From the NCBI GenBank assembly GCA_963556255.1, contig OY744606.1, positions 69,853,670 through 69,917,669 on the forward strand: a stretch of DNA of 64,000 nt, written 5' to 3'. The stretch is from Allolobophora icterica (Eukaryota; Annelida; Clitellata; Crassiclitellata; Lumbricidae). Both the position numbers and the translations under genes were made by a program. This document shows, piece by piece, positions 39,398-52,366 of this stretch (positions are counted from its first letter, which is position 1; every line of letters starts with the position of its first letter). The notes under the pieces are model-generated. The model was not told the origin of the DNA. It ran no database searches and saw only the letters and a program-made list of their open reading frames with translations.

Positions 39398-40109
39398 TTA
39401 AAGACTAATAGTAAAGACTAATAGTAAAGACTGTTGATGAGGGCATCCATCTGAGTCATCCATCAGCCGGTGACAAACTGCGTACATGTAAGTCACCTCC
39501 CAGGTCAGTCGTTATTCGGGTGAGATCCTTCACAACCGCTGCCCGTTTGAATAGGATTATGATACTCTTATTATGCATAGATTCAATTCAAGGGACCATC
39601 GATTGATATCATGTGCATTATGATAACAGTGCAAAGGAAGTCATTTGATTAGATTTCTAATTGCACATCAAAATAAATGATTATAATTTACATAATTAGT
39701 CTAGTATGGCCCTGAGCCAGCTTCTGCACAGGCGTAAACCAATTGACAGGGTTAAGCAATAGAGTTACTTTGGGATTAAGTGTACCTATACGTAGTCGTG
39801 AGCAATATTAGAGAGAGATGCCTTCTCACCCTCTGTCGTCCATCGATTCACACCTCCAGTATTGAAAAGTAGAAGTGTATGACAAGCAGTGATGCTGATG
39901 CATATAATTATATCATGAGATCTTGGGGCATAACCGCTGACATCCCTTGAGCCTAACCTGTGGGAGGTCTACTGCCCGTCGAAAAAGTTACTGCAGTGGA
40001 AGTGGTTTGAATCCGGGGGTCTTGCGGACATTCTCATTTATCTGAGGACTAGTTTTTTTTTACTGTTGAAGCATTTTTAAGTGTTAACTTATATATAAAG
40101 TGTACGTTA

Positions 40110-40110
40110 A

Positions 40111-40150
<40 letters not shown>
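40110..40150. repeat. (TA)n microsatellite
   Basis: About 20 TA dinucleotides, next to a truncated LINE. Confidence 0.9.
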
Positions 40151-40151
<1 letters not shown>

Positions 40152-40264
40152 AGGATTATCGAGTTGGCACATAGCAACCTGCTACAAAATAAGTAGGACA
40201 TAAAGCCGATCCCTTCTCGTTCTGTGGTTCGCAGTGCTTTGCCATCGGCTCCTCTAAGACCCTT

Positions 40265-40960
40265 TGGGAACCTGCCCCATTTGGCGTGCCACAAGGCTCT
40301 GTCCTTGGCCCACTGCTATATCTTCTGTACACGGCTGATATCAGTTCTCTTTTGTGTTTTCAGGGGCTTCTGCACAACTCTATGCGGATGATGTGCAGGT
40401 CTACATCCATTCCCATGCATCTGACGCGGTGGCTTTGTTCGGCTATGTCCCAAGCCTTTCCTCATGGATGGACTCTAATCGGCTTCTCTTAAATCCTACT
40501 AAGACCCAATTTATATGGTTAGGTAGCCGTAGACAGCTAGTGGGCGTTGATCTGCACCTGCTAGCCCGGGTCTTCCCTGATTTAACATTTTAACTAACCG
40601 TCCGAGACCTTGGCGTCACGCTTGACCAGGAACTCAGTCTCTCGCAGCACGTGAACCTGGTAGCTCGAAGCTGCTACTATCAGCTTCGTCAGCTTCGGGT
40701 TATCTCTCGCTCTCTTTCCCATGAGGCTCTGTGGTCCTCGTCCATGCTTTTGTTCCTAGTCGAATTGACCATTGTTGCTCGATTCTTAACGTTCTGCCAC
40801 TCGGAGTCCTAGGGCGTCTGGATCGGGTTCTACGCTCAGTTGCTCGACTCGTCGGGCGTATCCCCAATTATGCTCATGTCACTGTCCGACGGTCCGAACC
40901 ATTTTGTCCGCTAACATTTTGTGAGGGTCACCACGCCAGCAGATGGCAAATGCATGTTTT
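40265..40960 (+). mobile_element. LINE fragment (CR1/Jockey-like RT)
   Basis: Frames, with two shifts, read FGVPQGSVLGPLLYLLYTAD, QLYADDVQVYIHS, LLLNPTKTQFIW and VRDLGVTLDQELSLSQH. The YADD catalytic core is present. Diverged from the intronic propeller LINE and private to the interval between copies 2 and 3. Confidence 0.85.
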
Positions 40961-40999
40961 CTGCTATAGTTGATCAGCTGGGACTTCCGATGTCAAAAT

Positions 41000-43900
41000 G
41001 CTGTCAGATTCGACAGGAGCTTGTCGACTATGTACAGAATCACTGCACAGAAGTGATGGAGACACGGAACTGGAATGCGGCTCTGGTGGCTTAGCGGGAT
41101 ATTTATCTCGTATGAGACCCCAGATATGTGGAGCGACGACATCATGTTGGATGCAGCAGCACTTGTCTACAGACGTCCAGTCATTGTTATTCCGTCGAAA
41201 ACGGACGGTGTTTAGAACACCATTTGTACATACAAACCCGCTGAAGGAGAGAATTTTCAGCAGCCAATAACTCTGGGATATTGACAATTCAGCAAGGCAT
41301 GGAAATCGTCTGTAAATTGGAAAACAAAGTTGGTCGTATTTGATGAAGTTAAAGCTATCATTGTTTGTTGTAGCTGCAGTTCCTCCACTGGGCCACAGTC
41401 ACTCAGCCGGGCTGTCACTGAAACTTAGGCCTATTTATATAAATTATTTTAGAGGTATGGTTGAACTAATTATGTCATATTTTCAAACTTCTATACATGA
41501 CTTAAACAGGGACATGTAAGCTTATAATAATAGAAGGCAAATTTTGTAAAATAAAGGGGCTAAAACGGGCTCCATTTGGCAGCAAATGCTCTAAAATGCG
41601 TTGTCGGCTGGGGGAGGGCTTACGACGCTTCCCCAAACCCATGGTCGTGGCCGACTTTGTCCCAGTAGTCCAAATCCGGTAAAATATGCACTGTTTAAAA
41701 TAAACTGAAGACTTGTTTTCCTTAGTTTAGTTTATTTACTACTAACAATTTTTTTATAGTAGGCCTATACATGAACAGTCTTTGACATGGCATCAAACTG
41801 TTTCGCTAACTGTAGCTGGTAATGGATTTCAGTGATTAATCGATGCTGCAGTTTGACAGTGGCGTAAATAGGCCTAGGACACAATCTTTGTAGGCCTACG
41901 GGTCTCCGGGCTAAAGGAAAACATTATTTTCAAAAATAAACATTTTAGGCATAAATTGTGCAGCAAATGAATATTCTTGGCCCGCGATTAGGACCCTAGA
42001 TGACTGAAATATATTAACAATTTTTAAAAATAGACCCTAGTTACTGTAATTTATCTCGATATACAGTCTTTTGGGACACGTGTCATTTTTTATGTGTAGA
42101 CCCACTTGGAAGGTGCAGTTTGTTTACGTCTGGTTCGATCTATTTCCATCGTCCTAAATGTTTTGACGAAGGCCTGCGAATCACCTACTGTAAGAGTACC
42201 GGTAGGTGATTTGGGCGCTAATAATGCTTTTTATTACAGCTACAAGTAGGAGAGAGCGATTGGAATAATAACATGCCTATGAGCGAGTGGCCAAAACGTA
42301 GTGCAAAATAATTGCAAAGTCCTTTTGAACTGTAGCTTTGGTTGTATAGATCTCATTTATTGCGCGTGACTACCATTTAAATTTTGGGTGCAGGTGATTA
42401 GAATGTCTTTAAATCTTTCATTCTGCTCCGCTCTCCAAATGTTGTCTGAAGCGGTTGTACCACTCTCCCCACACACGCCACAGGTCCACTGATTTCCGTC
42501 ATTAGTTCAAGTTTCTTACCTACACAACGCAGTCTTCGTTATAATATGTTCCTCTATCCTTCGAATCTTGCATGCTGTGCATTGTGAGGTATTCGATTGA
42601 CATTCGCTCTACATAGCCACACCGTCTGAGTGCTCGAGCGCCGCTCGACTTTGTTCAGCGTCGCTTTTCGGATATAGGCCAATTGGCAACGGTTGCTAAC
42701 TAACATATTGGTAAATAGTAGACCTGAATCTATTAGCCCAGAAACCCAATCTATGTTTTTCACCAGTCTGCTTAATACAGGCCGTATTGTTCTAAAGTCT
42801 ATTCAACGCAAAAAGAGTGTTGCTGTTGTTGATCTACGCAAACACAGCCTTTTAATTGAATTCGGATACCAACACGAATATTCAGCTTCAATATAACCAG
42901 GTTAATCATCCGTTAATGAACTGTTATTTTGGACTTAATTGTAGGCCGTAAGCAGATAAGATGACCTTGCTTGTCTACCATTGGTAAGCAAGAGCCTGGG
43001 ATAAGCTAACCCTATAAATATGAAATGCAGTTGAAAGTCGGCCTACATTGCAGTTGATCTGGCTCACCTCTAATTGCAGACATCTTCGTTGGAGACGTTG
43101 TTTTACGAAGGTGAAGTAAAAGTTTCTTCATCAATATTTGCTTCTGTAGCTCGATTTGAAGAATTAATAGAAACAAATGATCCATTCGTAGGCCTATGTA
43201 GAGCTACTCGTATAGACTCTGTTCATCCATATAAGGTGATGTTTGAAGTTCAGGAGGTTCAGAGGCCGGCTAATCTAAAAGTCAAGGTGCAGAAAATAAA
43301 AATAATGCTTTGAAATAAGAGCTTATGCTCCAAAGATTGCTCTGGGTTAGAGCAGTCGAATGATATTTAGGTGAACATATAATTGATTGTCAATACGGAT
43401 GACTTATGAAGACATTATAAGGGCAAAATCATTTCTTGGCAATTGACACCCGTGGGCAGAACTGGAAGAAAATAATTAAATTAGGTGTCTGGAAGTCTCA
43501 TAGCCACGCTGATCGATGCTATTGCATGGATGATGGGCAAAGAATCAGGACATGGCTAGGGAGAGGATAAGTACAAAAACGTAGCACTGGAGTAAGATTG
43601 CTTTGGATTGATGGATCCAACGAGGCTTAATTGTTGTTCCTCACCATCAGTTGAAGTCATGTGCATTATGATGACGCTGCGGTGGAAGTCATTTGATTAG
43701 ATATCTCAGAGCACATCACCATTGAGGAATATAATTTACAGAATACGTCTAGCATGGTTTCAGCGGCAGCTTCAACATAGGTGTAAAGCCAATTGAAAGG
43801 GTTAAGCTATAAGGTTCACTTTGGGGATATAACCCCTGGCATTCCTAGAGCCGAACCTATGAGGAGGTCTATTTCCATGCGAAAACTGTCACTGCAGGGG

Positions 43901-44400
43901 TTTGAAACCAAGGTGGTGTGAACATTTTGAGTCATCTAATAAAGAAAAGTTTCTGGTTGTTGAAGCATTTTATACTTATGTCAGCTGTTAGAATTTTGGA
44001 ACTATACGCTAAGGCGACTATATGAAATATGCATTTTTAGTAGAACATGGCAATAAGAGATTGCATATTGCTGCTTCAAATCAGCCCAACGTTTAGCTCG
44101 AAAACCGCGGTGATAGAGCTAATGAGAACGATACGGAAATGGCGTAGCGTTATGAAAAGACTTTCAATCATCGTTCCTAGATTGATCTTGATCTCTTCCA
44201 CCTCCTTCCAGCTCAGATGTTTAGGCAAGCGGATTCTGTTCCTCATAGGGTATTTCTGACTTTACGCAGCACTCGTGAAGTGCTGTGCGCTTCGTTTTAG
44301 GTCGGATTTTAGAAATCATTGCGTTTCCAATGACGATTCTTCTAGGCAGATCAGCAAGAAGGGGTCTATGTCTGTTGTACTACATTCCAAATCAGAATTT
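41000..44400. other. Upstream part of propeller unit 3
   Basis: Matches the upstream parts of units 1, 2 and 5 from about 41695 on. Minus-strand LINE tail motifs occur near 42490-42660. 41500-41700 resembles interior sequence of the element at 32754-33130. No independent gene recognised. Confidence 0.55.
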
Positions 44401-44490
44401 CCATACAATATAATCAAACGTTTCCTCAGTTAGATGTAAAACTTCGATTAAACTTCTTGTTGACTTTGATACCTGCGTTTTTACCTTTAG
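44401..44490 (+). promoter_or_regulatory. Conserved block before the signal-peptide exon
   Basis: The motif sequence AAACTTCGATTAAACTTCTTG, then ACTTTGATACC, then ACCTTAAGATGG or a close variant, precedes exon 1 in units 1 (25325-25383), 2 (33720-33785), 3 (this one) and 5 (60955-61011). It is likely 5' UTR and core promoter. Unit 4 keeps only its left part before the deletion breakpoint near 50292. Confidence 0.6.
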
Positions 44491-47400
44491 ATGGAGAGTG
44501 GCTTTCTGGTCGTCCTGAGCGTGTTCATCACAATTGCTGCCGCATATGACCGTTCTAATTCAGGTAACTGTTCTGCTGACTTCACTTCTTTAGCACATGG
44601 ATAATTGATCATATTTAAAGGATAGCAATATTCCAGGCATCGCTAAAAGATTCGATATAATATGCTATTCTTGCCTTGACTTGTCGCACTAATTCTCAAA
44701 CTTAAAATTCGTCGCGTTTCATATAATAATGCGAACTAAACCCATTGCCTACCTTCTTGGTACAGGAGTTCCTCACGGTCCTCACCCTCCTCTACAACCG
44801 CTCTCTTCAGGAAGGCATCCTGATTACTTCGTAAAAGAAATTCTTAGTGACGTGCTGAACTCATTTGATCTGGCTTATTTCAGACCTATGTCTAATGTTT
44901 CATTCATTTCCAAGATTATTGAAAAATTCATAGTTTCTACCTTAACGTCAATAGTTTTTTTTATCTGCCTCGCAATCCGTAGGGACCACTCCACGTAGAC
45001 CCTTCTGGTCCTAGATCACCCTCTTGGCATTGTTTGATGTTAGCACTGTTTTAACTCTGTGGGCCATGACATTGCCCTACTCCGTGTTTCTCCCTCCTAC
45101 GGACTCGCTGGCAAACGCCTTGACTGGCTTCGCTCCTTCCTCTGTGACCGCACTTCCTATGCTGTTACCAGTTCGACCAGGTCCAGATGGGCCCCACCCA
45201 ATTTGGGTTGCCCCAATGCTCTGTATTAGGTCCTCTTCTATACATTCTATGCACTTCTGAAATTGGACCGCTTCCGTCTACTTGTGGAGTCTTGAACCAA
45301 CTCTATGCAGACGACACTCAGGCATATGTTCACTGTCCAGAAACTAAAGCCGTCGCTGCTGTTTCTTCACTGCTATGATCTCCCTGACTGGATGTCCTCA
45401 AGTCAGACACAAGCCGGCAAAAATCGATGTGATTGCTCTGTTCTTCTGTTTTGGATCTTGGGGTTCTCGTCGACCAAGAACTTACCTTAAAGCACCTTAA
45501 GGCCGTTTCCCGTAACTGCTTCTACTAGCTGCGCCAGCTGTGGGTTGTGCCCCTCTCTCTTACTCCAAGTAACCCTTGTTAACGTCTTTGTTACTAGTCC
45601 CCTCGGCTATTGCTCCGCGAGTTACACTGACCTTCCGCAGTTCCGCATTGGGCGCCAGTTATGGGTTGTGTCCCTCTCTCTTACTCCAAGTCCTACAGCC
45701 ACCCTAGTTAACGTCTTTGTTACTAGTCCCTTCGGCTATTTGCTCCGCAAGTTACACTGACGTTCCGCAGTTCCGCATTGGGCGCCAGGAGCGGATCTTA
45801 TGCTCAGCCGCGCTTTTGATCGGTGGTGGCGCTAGGGTAGGACACGTATCCGACTATATGCGGTATGTCCAGCACTGGCTTCCAATATCTCAACGTATTA
45901 CTTTAGGGATCTCTGCCGTTGTTTGACGTTGCCTTCTTGGTACTGGGTTTGCCTACTTCAGACACTTTGTCATCCTGCCTCGGCCTTCAGTAGCCGCCGC
46001 CGCATCGCTCTGCGACCAACAAACAACTGCTAGTCCCGTTTGCAAGTACTTCCATTATGCAACACCGGGATGTCTCTGTAGTGGGCCCGACCACCTGGCC
46101 AAATCAAATCCCCTGGCCAAAGTGTGCCTATAAAAACAGCTGTTTTCAGTCGTGCTTAGGCCGGGAACGCCTCTGTGTAGGTTTCTAGGGGGGGGGGGTA
46201 CTATATCAAGTGGATATTGATTAATTGATGTAGATCTGTTTTTATGATTTAAAAAATGTGTTTTCTATTGGTTCTTGGTTGAAAATTAATAGCATTGCCT
46301 TTCCATGTTTCAAATCTATCATTTTTCTTCCCTTCTTGCAACTTTAATTTCCTTTTAGTGATGTGTACTATATCTTGTTATATTTTTCACTAAAATGGTT
46401 TTTACATCCAAGCATAATTCACTAAATTTCCTAACGGTTTTGAGCATTGGCGCTTCATCAGGTGAAACAAAACCGATACACACGTTTACAAAGCTTTGAT
46501 ACATTATGTATATTGTTGTGCTTAGGTACACCACCTGTTGATGAATGCGGATTCCACCTAAATTACACCTTGGTTCATCGTTTTCCGGAGGGTAAAGGTG
46601 TCTTAGGAGTCCAAGTGTTTGACAAGGAAGTTTACATAATTCGAGATTTCACACCTTTCATCGAAGTCTACGACAGAAGCACCTTCCAACCGAAAAGGAA
46701 CATAAGTATAGAACACCTTCATCGTCCATACAATTTAGTTCAGTCAAGACACAAATCTTCTGAAACGTCTCTGTTCATTATTGACCGCTCAAATGCAGTC
46801 AATCTGACCGTTGTCAAAGTGCCCTCCGGATTCGTGACACAGTGGTCTTTTAACGAACCTAATGAAACTTTTTTGGCTCTCACTGGATCAAGTCACTACA
46901 CCGGAGAAAACATTCTCATGACTGCAATGTGGAGTCAGAAGGTGAAGGAATTCACTCCAGATGGAAAACTCGTTAGTGAGGTCACTTTCCGCAATATATC
47001 AGGTTCACGCCAGAGCATCAAGGTGGCTTCTGACCGCTACGCCGTCTGCCAAGGCTATGGTCCACCACCTGAACTGCACCGCGTCTGTCTTGTGGACAGG
47101 AACGGAGAAACGATCAAATGCTACGGTGGAGTTCGAGGTTCTGGAGTGGGTCAGCTGAACATACCAGTACGACTGTTGCTGAACAAGAAGAATTGCATCC
47201 TAGTCGCAGATAACAGAAACAAGAGAGTGGTGCTGTTAAACAAGGACCTCGAATACGTCCGAAATCTCATCAGTGAGGATCTTGAGATACCCTACCGTCT
47301 GTTCCTTGATGAAAAGCAAAGATTGCTATACGTGGCCGATAACTCAGTCGACGCCAGTGGATATGTAGTCAGCGGTCGTGTGAAGTTGTTCAAAATTTAA
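44491..47400 (+). CDS. Secreted NHL-like beta-propeller protein, copy 3 (intact)
   Basis: Exon 1 is 44491-44563 (two codons longer than in other copies) and exon 2 is 46526-47400; the intron is phase 1, GTAACT...CTTAG. Predicted 315 residues. Signal peptide MESGFLVVLSVFITIAAAY, then a short DRSNSG linker in place of the AQPN/AHPN of the others. Exon 2 has five cysteines (DECGF, AVCQGYG, VCLVD, KCYGG, NCIL) and NYT, NIS, NLT and NET sites. NHL core: GSGVGQLNIPVRL followed by CILVADNRNKRVVLLN. The last blade ends SGRVKLFKI. Same presumed extracellular role as copy 2; function unknown. Confidence 0.88.
44755..46230 (+). mobile_element. Intronic LINE fragment, unit 3
   Basis: Has the furthest 5' extension of the five (RPMSNVSFISKIIEKFIVST), then LYADDTQAYVHCPETKAV and GGGARVGHVSDYMR. 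A roughly 125-bp piece containing TTCCGCATTGGGCGCCAG is tandemly duplicated at about 45541-45788. Frames are broken. Confidence 0.85.
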
Positions 47401-49390
47401 TGGAATGAGACCCGATTGGTTTTAATTAGTGTGAAAAATTAAGATTTCTGTCAACAGAGAAGTTATACTTTTTTGAAGCAGTTGTGAACTTGTGCAAGGT
47501 TTGATGGTCATTTATGGAGTTTCTAAGCTCCAGTTTCGTCCCCGCATAGAGTTAGCCGCAAGTGAGCAGGTGCGAAGCATCCATTATAAGAAACATTATA
47601 TAGGCCCAAACTGAGTTTATACGTTAAGCATACTTTTGCGACACTTTAAAAACTGCAGTTTCTACTAAATATGAGCATAAGCTAACTGGCTGGCTTATTA
47701 TCAACTAACGATTTAACATAACTTTGCTTAATTATTAAATGCTGCGCAGCCTGAAAGCATTTCGATGACATGTTGTATAAGGCTATGCGTTGTTATAATT
47801 ATTATAATTTCTTATATCGGTGAACGATTACTGCTTATGGAGTATTACAGCTTTTGAAAATGTATGCGGTTTTTCTTTTTTGTGATATTATAGACAAAAT
47901 TAATTAATAAAAGGGTTAATGTATGAACATAGCCCCATACGTTTTCAAATAGCATTTTGTCGACAATTATCGTATTTTTACTGCAAGAAAGCGGCATCGA
48001 AACCCTAGCTAACCTATCGCTTATTTTATTTTGGTCGATATAGGTTTTCGAATGTAAAGACTAATAGCAAAGACTGTTCATGATGGCATCCTTCTGAGTC
48101 ATCCATCAGCCGGTGACAAACTGTGCATGTCACCTCCCATGTCGATCGTTATTCGCCTTCTGTAGGATTTCTCTCGATAATTTTGTATAAATGCAGAATT
48201 GGTTCCGTAATTTCTACCATGCGGTACCGTATTTACTGCTGCTAATTACGAATATCGGTCTAATTCTTCGTTTATGCGGCTGATTTTTTAACGTTTTGTT
48301 TCCATGTCGTTTTTGCCTGTGTGACTGCATAAGGAAATATGGGCGTTCTGATGTACGGTCGGATCTGAAACTATGGGAATGCATATTTTGGTGCACAATC
48401 AACCAGAAATATTGCGTTGTCTAGATTTTCTACGCTTTAATATGTAACGTCTGGTGACTGTTCATTAATATGTAACGAGTTTTCTCATCGGTGCGACAGT
48501 TGCAGTGTTCTAAGCGACCGTGACGCCTCTTGCGGTATACTTGGTCATCTAGACGCAGATGCACTTGCGTAGTAATACACAACGCTGGTTCAAGAGTCTT
48601 TGAAAGATTCGGCGCCGAGCAGTCGTATACGAGGTGGTTTCGATACCCCGTCGATTGGCCAAATCGAACATACAAGTTTGGGGACTGTTAGAGCTTATTT
48701 GGATAAATACAACCGAGCAGGAGTTAGGCGTATTATGTTGAAAGTTGTCGTATCGAACCATGTTCGATACGGTCGAATATTTTCGAAAAACGTGCTACCG
48801 TTCATGACCTTCAAAGGGGCGCCATTTTGTCGAAATCAGCTGAAATAAGTAGATATCTGATAGGTGCATCAAATTCTCGTTTGTAGGCCTATGTAATATT
48901 TCTGTTGCCAGCTGCAGTTGTTAGATTCCCAAGCTAGTTCAAATTGACTATCCATCTGTTGCCAGGTGCGGTTGTTAGCTTCCCAAGCTAGTCGAATTGT
49001 TTAATAGCTTCTCTCAGATGCTTGCAGTTTTTGGTGGCCCTGTTTTTCTACAACAACTGCTTCAGTTTGCTCTGCATAATCGTAAACTACTAGGCCTATA
49101 CGTATTTATATTTTCCAAATATAAGAAAACAAGCATTATTTGTAGCAGGTCTGAACCCTTTAGCCAAGAAACCCAATTAATGTTTCTATCAGTGATCTCG
49201 TTTGCTTCATATTGCCAATATTGTTGTAAACTGTTACACAACTTTAAAAAGCGTATTCTTGCCGTTGATTCATGGAAACAGATGCCTTCGATTCTATTCG
49301 GAGACCATGACGCATTTTCAACTTAAATTTAAACAGATTCAATGCACAGGGCAATAATAATATTAATAATAACAATTTATATGGCGCCGT
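47401..49390. other. 3' flank of propeller copy 3 and spacer
   Basis: Shares blocks with the flanks of copies 2 and 4 (GTCATCCATCAGCCGGTGAC near 48095; 48190-48400 with 54310-55060). A roughly 55-bp tandem duplication containing CTGTTGCCAG and TTCCCAAGCTAGT is at about 48901-49000. No gene recognised. Confidence 0.5.
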
Positions 49391-49394
49391 ACCG

Positions 49395-49790
49395 CGGCCA
49401 TATCGCTACAAGGGCGCCTTACAACTCCTAACGAGCGGGATAAGCCTTAGCAAACAGGTAAGTTTTACGCTTCCATTTGAATGAGTCTACTGAGTCTGAT
49501 GACGGGTGGAAGACTGTTTCAACATCTGGGACCGGCAACCGAGAAAGTGCGGTCGCCGAAGCGCGTCCTCACCCTCCGTACGCGAAGATCGGTCTTCTCA
49601 AGCGATCTAAGTCGCAGCCCGGACGCGGAGGAATGAGTCTCGGTGCAGAAGTCACCCAGATTCTCGGGTGCTGCCCCATGGAGTGATATGTAAACAAGCA
49701 GACAGAGCTTGAACTCGATGCGGAATGGGACAGGCAACCAGTGGAGAACATCGCACAGGAACACTTGTTGTACTAAATTGTAGGCTATAG
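49395..49790 (-). mobile_element. LINE C-terminal fragment, minus strand
   Basis: The minus-strand frame reads DVLHWLPVPFRIEFKLCLLV, then HGAAPENLGDFC and RTRFGDRTFSVAGPRC. These are classic post-RT motifs of CR1/L2-type elements. It is a different lineage from the intronic LINE and private to unit 4. Confidence 0.85.
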
Positions 49791-50453
49791 GCAGATAAGA
49801 TGACACGCTGCTTGAATACCAATGGTAAGCTAGCAGCGTGTAATAAGCTAACCTGTGAACATGACAGGTAGCTGATGGTAAACCCACTTTGCAGGTGATC
49901 TGACCACCTGTGGTTGCAGATATCTTGGCTGGAGACGTTGTTGTATGAAGGTGAAATAAAACTTTCCTCATGAGAATTTGCCACTGTTGGTCTCACACAG
50001 CAACCTGTTACAAAATAAGTAGGACATGAAGAGGTGTAAGTGTCTTGTCTGGTGAGGCAACTTAGTGGAGGCGAGCGTTTAGCTAGGGACTGCCGATCAG
50101 ACCGAGAGATTTATATTAGAGTATTATCGATATAAAGTTTTTTATCGTCCTTGTATACAAGCTGGAACTGATGCCGGCGAGGACGCAGGCTGTATACTCA
50201 CAGCGGGCAACTGGCCGGAACATACCTCGCAGGAATCATATCACAAAGACCAGATGTTTCGTCAGTAAAACGCTTTACTTCGATTAAACTTTATGTCAAT
50301 GGTTTATTACCAATGAGGTTCCCAATGGGCCCCACCCAATTTGGGTTGCGCAAGGCTCTGTATTAGGTCCTCTTCTATAGGCTACATTCTCTAAACATTA
50401 AAATTAGTTTGCTTCCGTCATCTTGTGGAATCTTGAACCAGCTCTGTGTAGAC

Positions 50454-51144
50454 CAGTGGTTCTTAAAGTGGTGGTCCGCGGGCCGGTGTCACGAAATAGA
50501 GTATCCCCCATACATGCGTATCCCCCTTAGCTAAATGGAGTATTCGGTTTAGTTTGCATTTTTGGCGGTTTCTAAGTGTATTCAGTGGTACTGTTTGGAT
50601 TTATTGCACACATAAAATATTTGAATTGCGTATCTTTAGTTTGTACGTCGACCTGAAATCAATTTACTTTGTTTTTGGTGATTTTGACTGGAATTTCGTC
50701 GAGGCTATCGTGATGCGTATGACGAGGGAGACAGAATGGTTCATCCCACCGGATACTCTAAACCGGTTTATTCCATCCGGGGGGATACGCTTTAGGGGGG
50801 GATAGAATATCTCGGGACACCGGCACCGGTCCGCGGAGCTCTGGTCACCGGTCCGTGAAACAGTCCGTAAAAATTCATAATTTTTCAACTTTGGATAAAA
50901 AAACATCAATGACATATGAAAAATACTTCAGAAATGACGTGAAACTGTTAATCGGATCATGTTAATGTAAATTGTAAAAAGCGATTTAGTTTGGTTTAGC
51001 AGCTGTAGCAGCAAAACAAATGAATTCCCCATACTTTATGTTCGTTTCCACCAGATTGCGATCCCGCGCTTGCCATTAGTGGTCCGCGAGAAACAACATA
51101 TAGATGGTTCCGGTCCCTAGCTTTAAAAAGTTTAAGAACCACTG
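50454..51144. mobile_element. Non-autonomous hAT element, 691 bp
   Basis: Termini CAGTGGTTCTTAAA and TTTAAGAACCACTG with perfect 8-bp target duplication GTGTAGAC (50446-50453 and 51145-51152). Contains GGTCCGCGGG near the left end and GGTCCGCGAG near the right end, and carries the nested element below. Confidence 0.93.
50485..50823. mobile_element. Nested TIR element, about 339 bp
   Basis: The left end GGTGTCACGAAATAGAGTATC is roughly the inverse complement of the right end ATAGAATATCTCGGGACACC. GCGTATCCCCC and GGGGGATACGC lie inside. A CCGG on each side may be the target duplication. Confidence 0.75.
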
Positions 51145-52366
51145 GTGTAGACGACACTGAGGCATATAATTATGTTCACTCTTCAGAAACTAAAGCAGTC
51201 GCTGCTGTTTCCTCTATGCACTCTGCTATTAGCTTCCCTGCTCACTGGATGTCCTCAAACCGGCTCCGGTTAGACCCCTCAAAAACGCAATTTATTTGGT
51301 TCGGCACCAAACAGCAGCTGGTAAAAATCGATATGAAGCCATGTTTCTTCCATTTGACCCTCTTCACCTTTTTTTAAGCCTCTGTTTGGGATCTTGGGGT
51401 TCTCCTCATCTAAGAAGTTAGCTTATAGCAGCACATTAAAGCCGTTTCCCGTAGCTGCTTCTGCCAGCTGCAGTGTGTCTCCCGCTCTCTAACTCCCAAT
51501 GCCTCAGCCACATTAGGTCACGCCTCTGTTACTAGTCGCCTCGACTATTGCTCCGCGATTTACACTGGCCTTCCAGAGTTCAGCATTGGACGCCTGGAGC
51601 GGGTCTTACGCTCAGCCGCGCTTTTGATCGGTGGTGACGCTAGGGTAGGACACGTATGTGACAATATGCGGGGTGTTCTGAACTGGATAACAATATCTCA
51701 GGGCTTAAGGATCTCTGTCTTTTGTATAGCGTCGCCCTCTTGGTACTGCACCCGCCTACTTCAGGAACTTTGTCGTTCTGCATCAGCTTGCAGTGTCCGC
51801 CGCACCTTTGCTTTGCGTCCCACAGAGACCTGCTTGTCTCCTTTGCACGTACTTCCAATATGCAACACCTGGCTTTCTCTGTAGGGGGTGCAACAGCCTT
51901 CCGCTGGAGATGCGCCTCATGCCAAGGACAATCATCCCTGGCCACTACATATCTCTAAAACCGCTTTTTTCAGTCGTACTTGGGCCTGGAGCGCCTCTGT
52001 GTATGTTACTTAAAGGGGCGCTATATCAATTTTACATTGATTGATTGATTGATGTGAATCTGCTCTAATGATTTAAAAAATTGCGTTTTCTATTGTTTCT
52101 TGATCAGAAAATTAATAGCATTACTTATCAACGTTTCAAGTCTTTAGCATTTTTCTTTAATTCCATCAAATTTAATTTTCTTTTAATGATGTGTACCATA
52201 CCTTTTTGTGTTTTTCACAAAAGCTGTTTTTCTTAAAGCAAAATTCATTAAATTTCCTAACGGTTTTAAGCAATGGCGCTTCATAAGGTAAGCAAACAAC
52301 CGATAGGACCTACAAGGATGTAGCATTTACTAGGCTTTTACGCATAACGTATATTGTTTTGCATAG

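Larger units (their letters stand above)
50283..52055 (+). mobile_element. Intronic LINE fragment, unit 4, split by hAT
   Basis: Begins abruptly at TATGTCAATGGTTTATTAC, equivalent to position about 26152 of unit 1, so its 5' part is gone together with propeller exon 1. The RT metal-binding region is interrupted at GTGTAGAC by the hAT element at 50454-51144. Ends CATTGATTGATTGATTGATG. Confidence 0.85.

Noticed and set aside
52354..52366. Using the in-frame ATG just before exon 2 of copies 2 and 4 as the true start
   Set aside because: It lies in the intron before the AG acceptor; intact copies have a phase-matched signal-peptide exon upstream.
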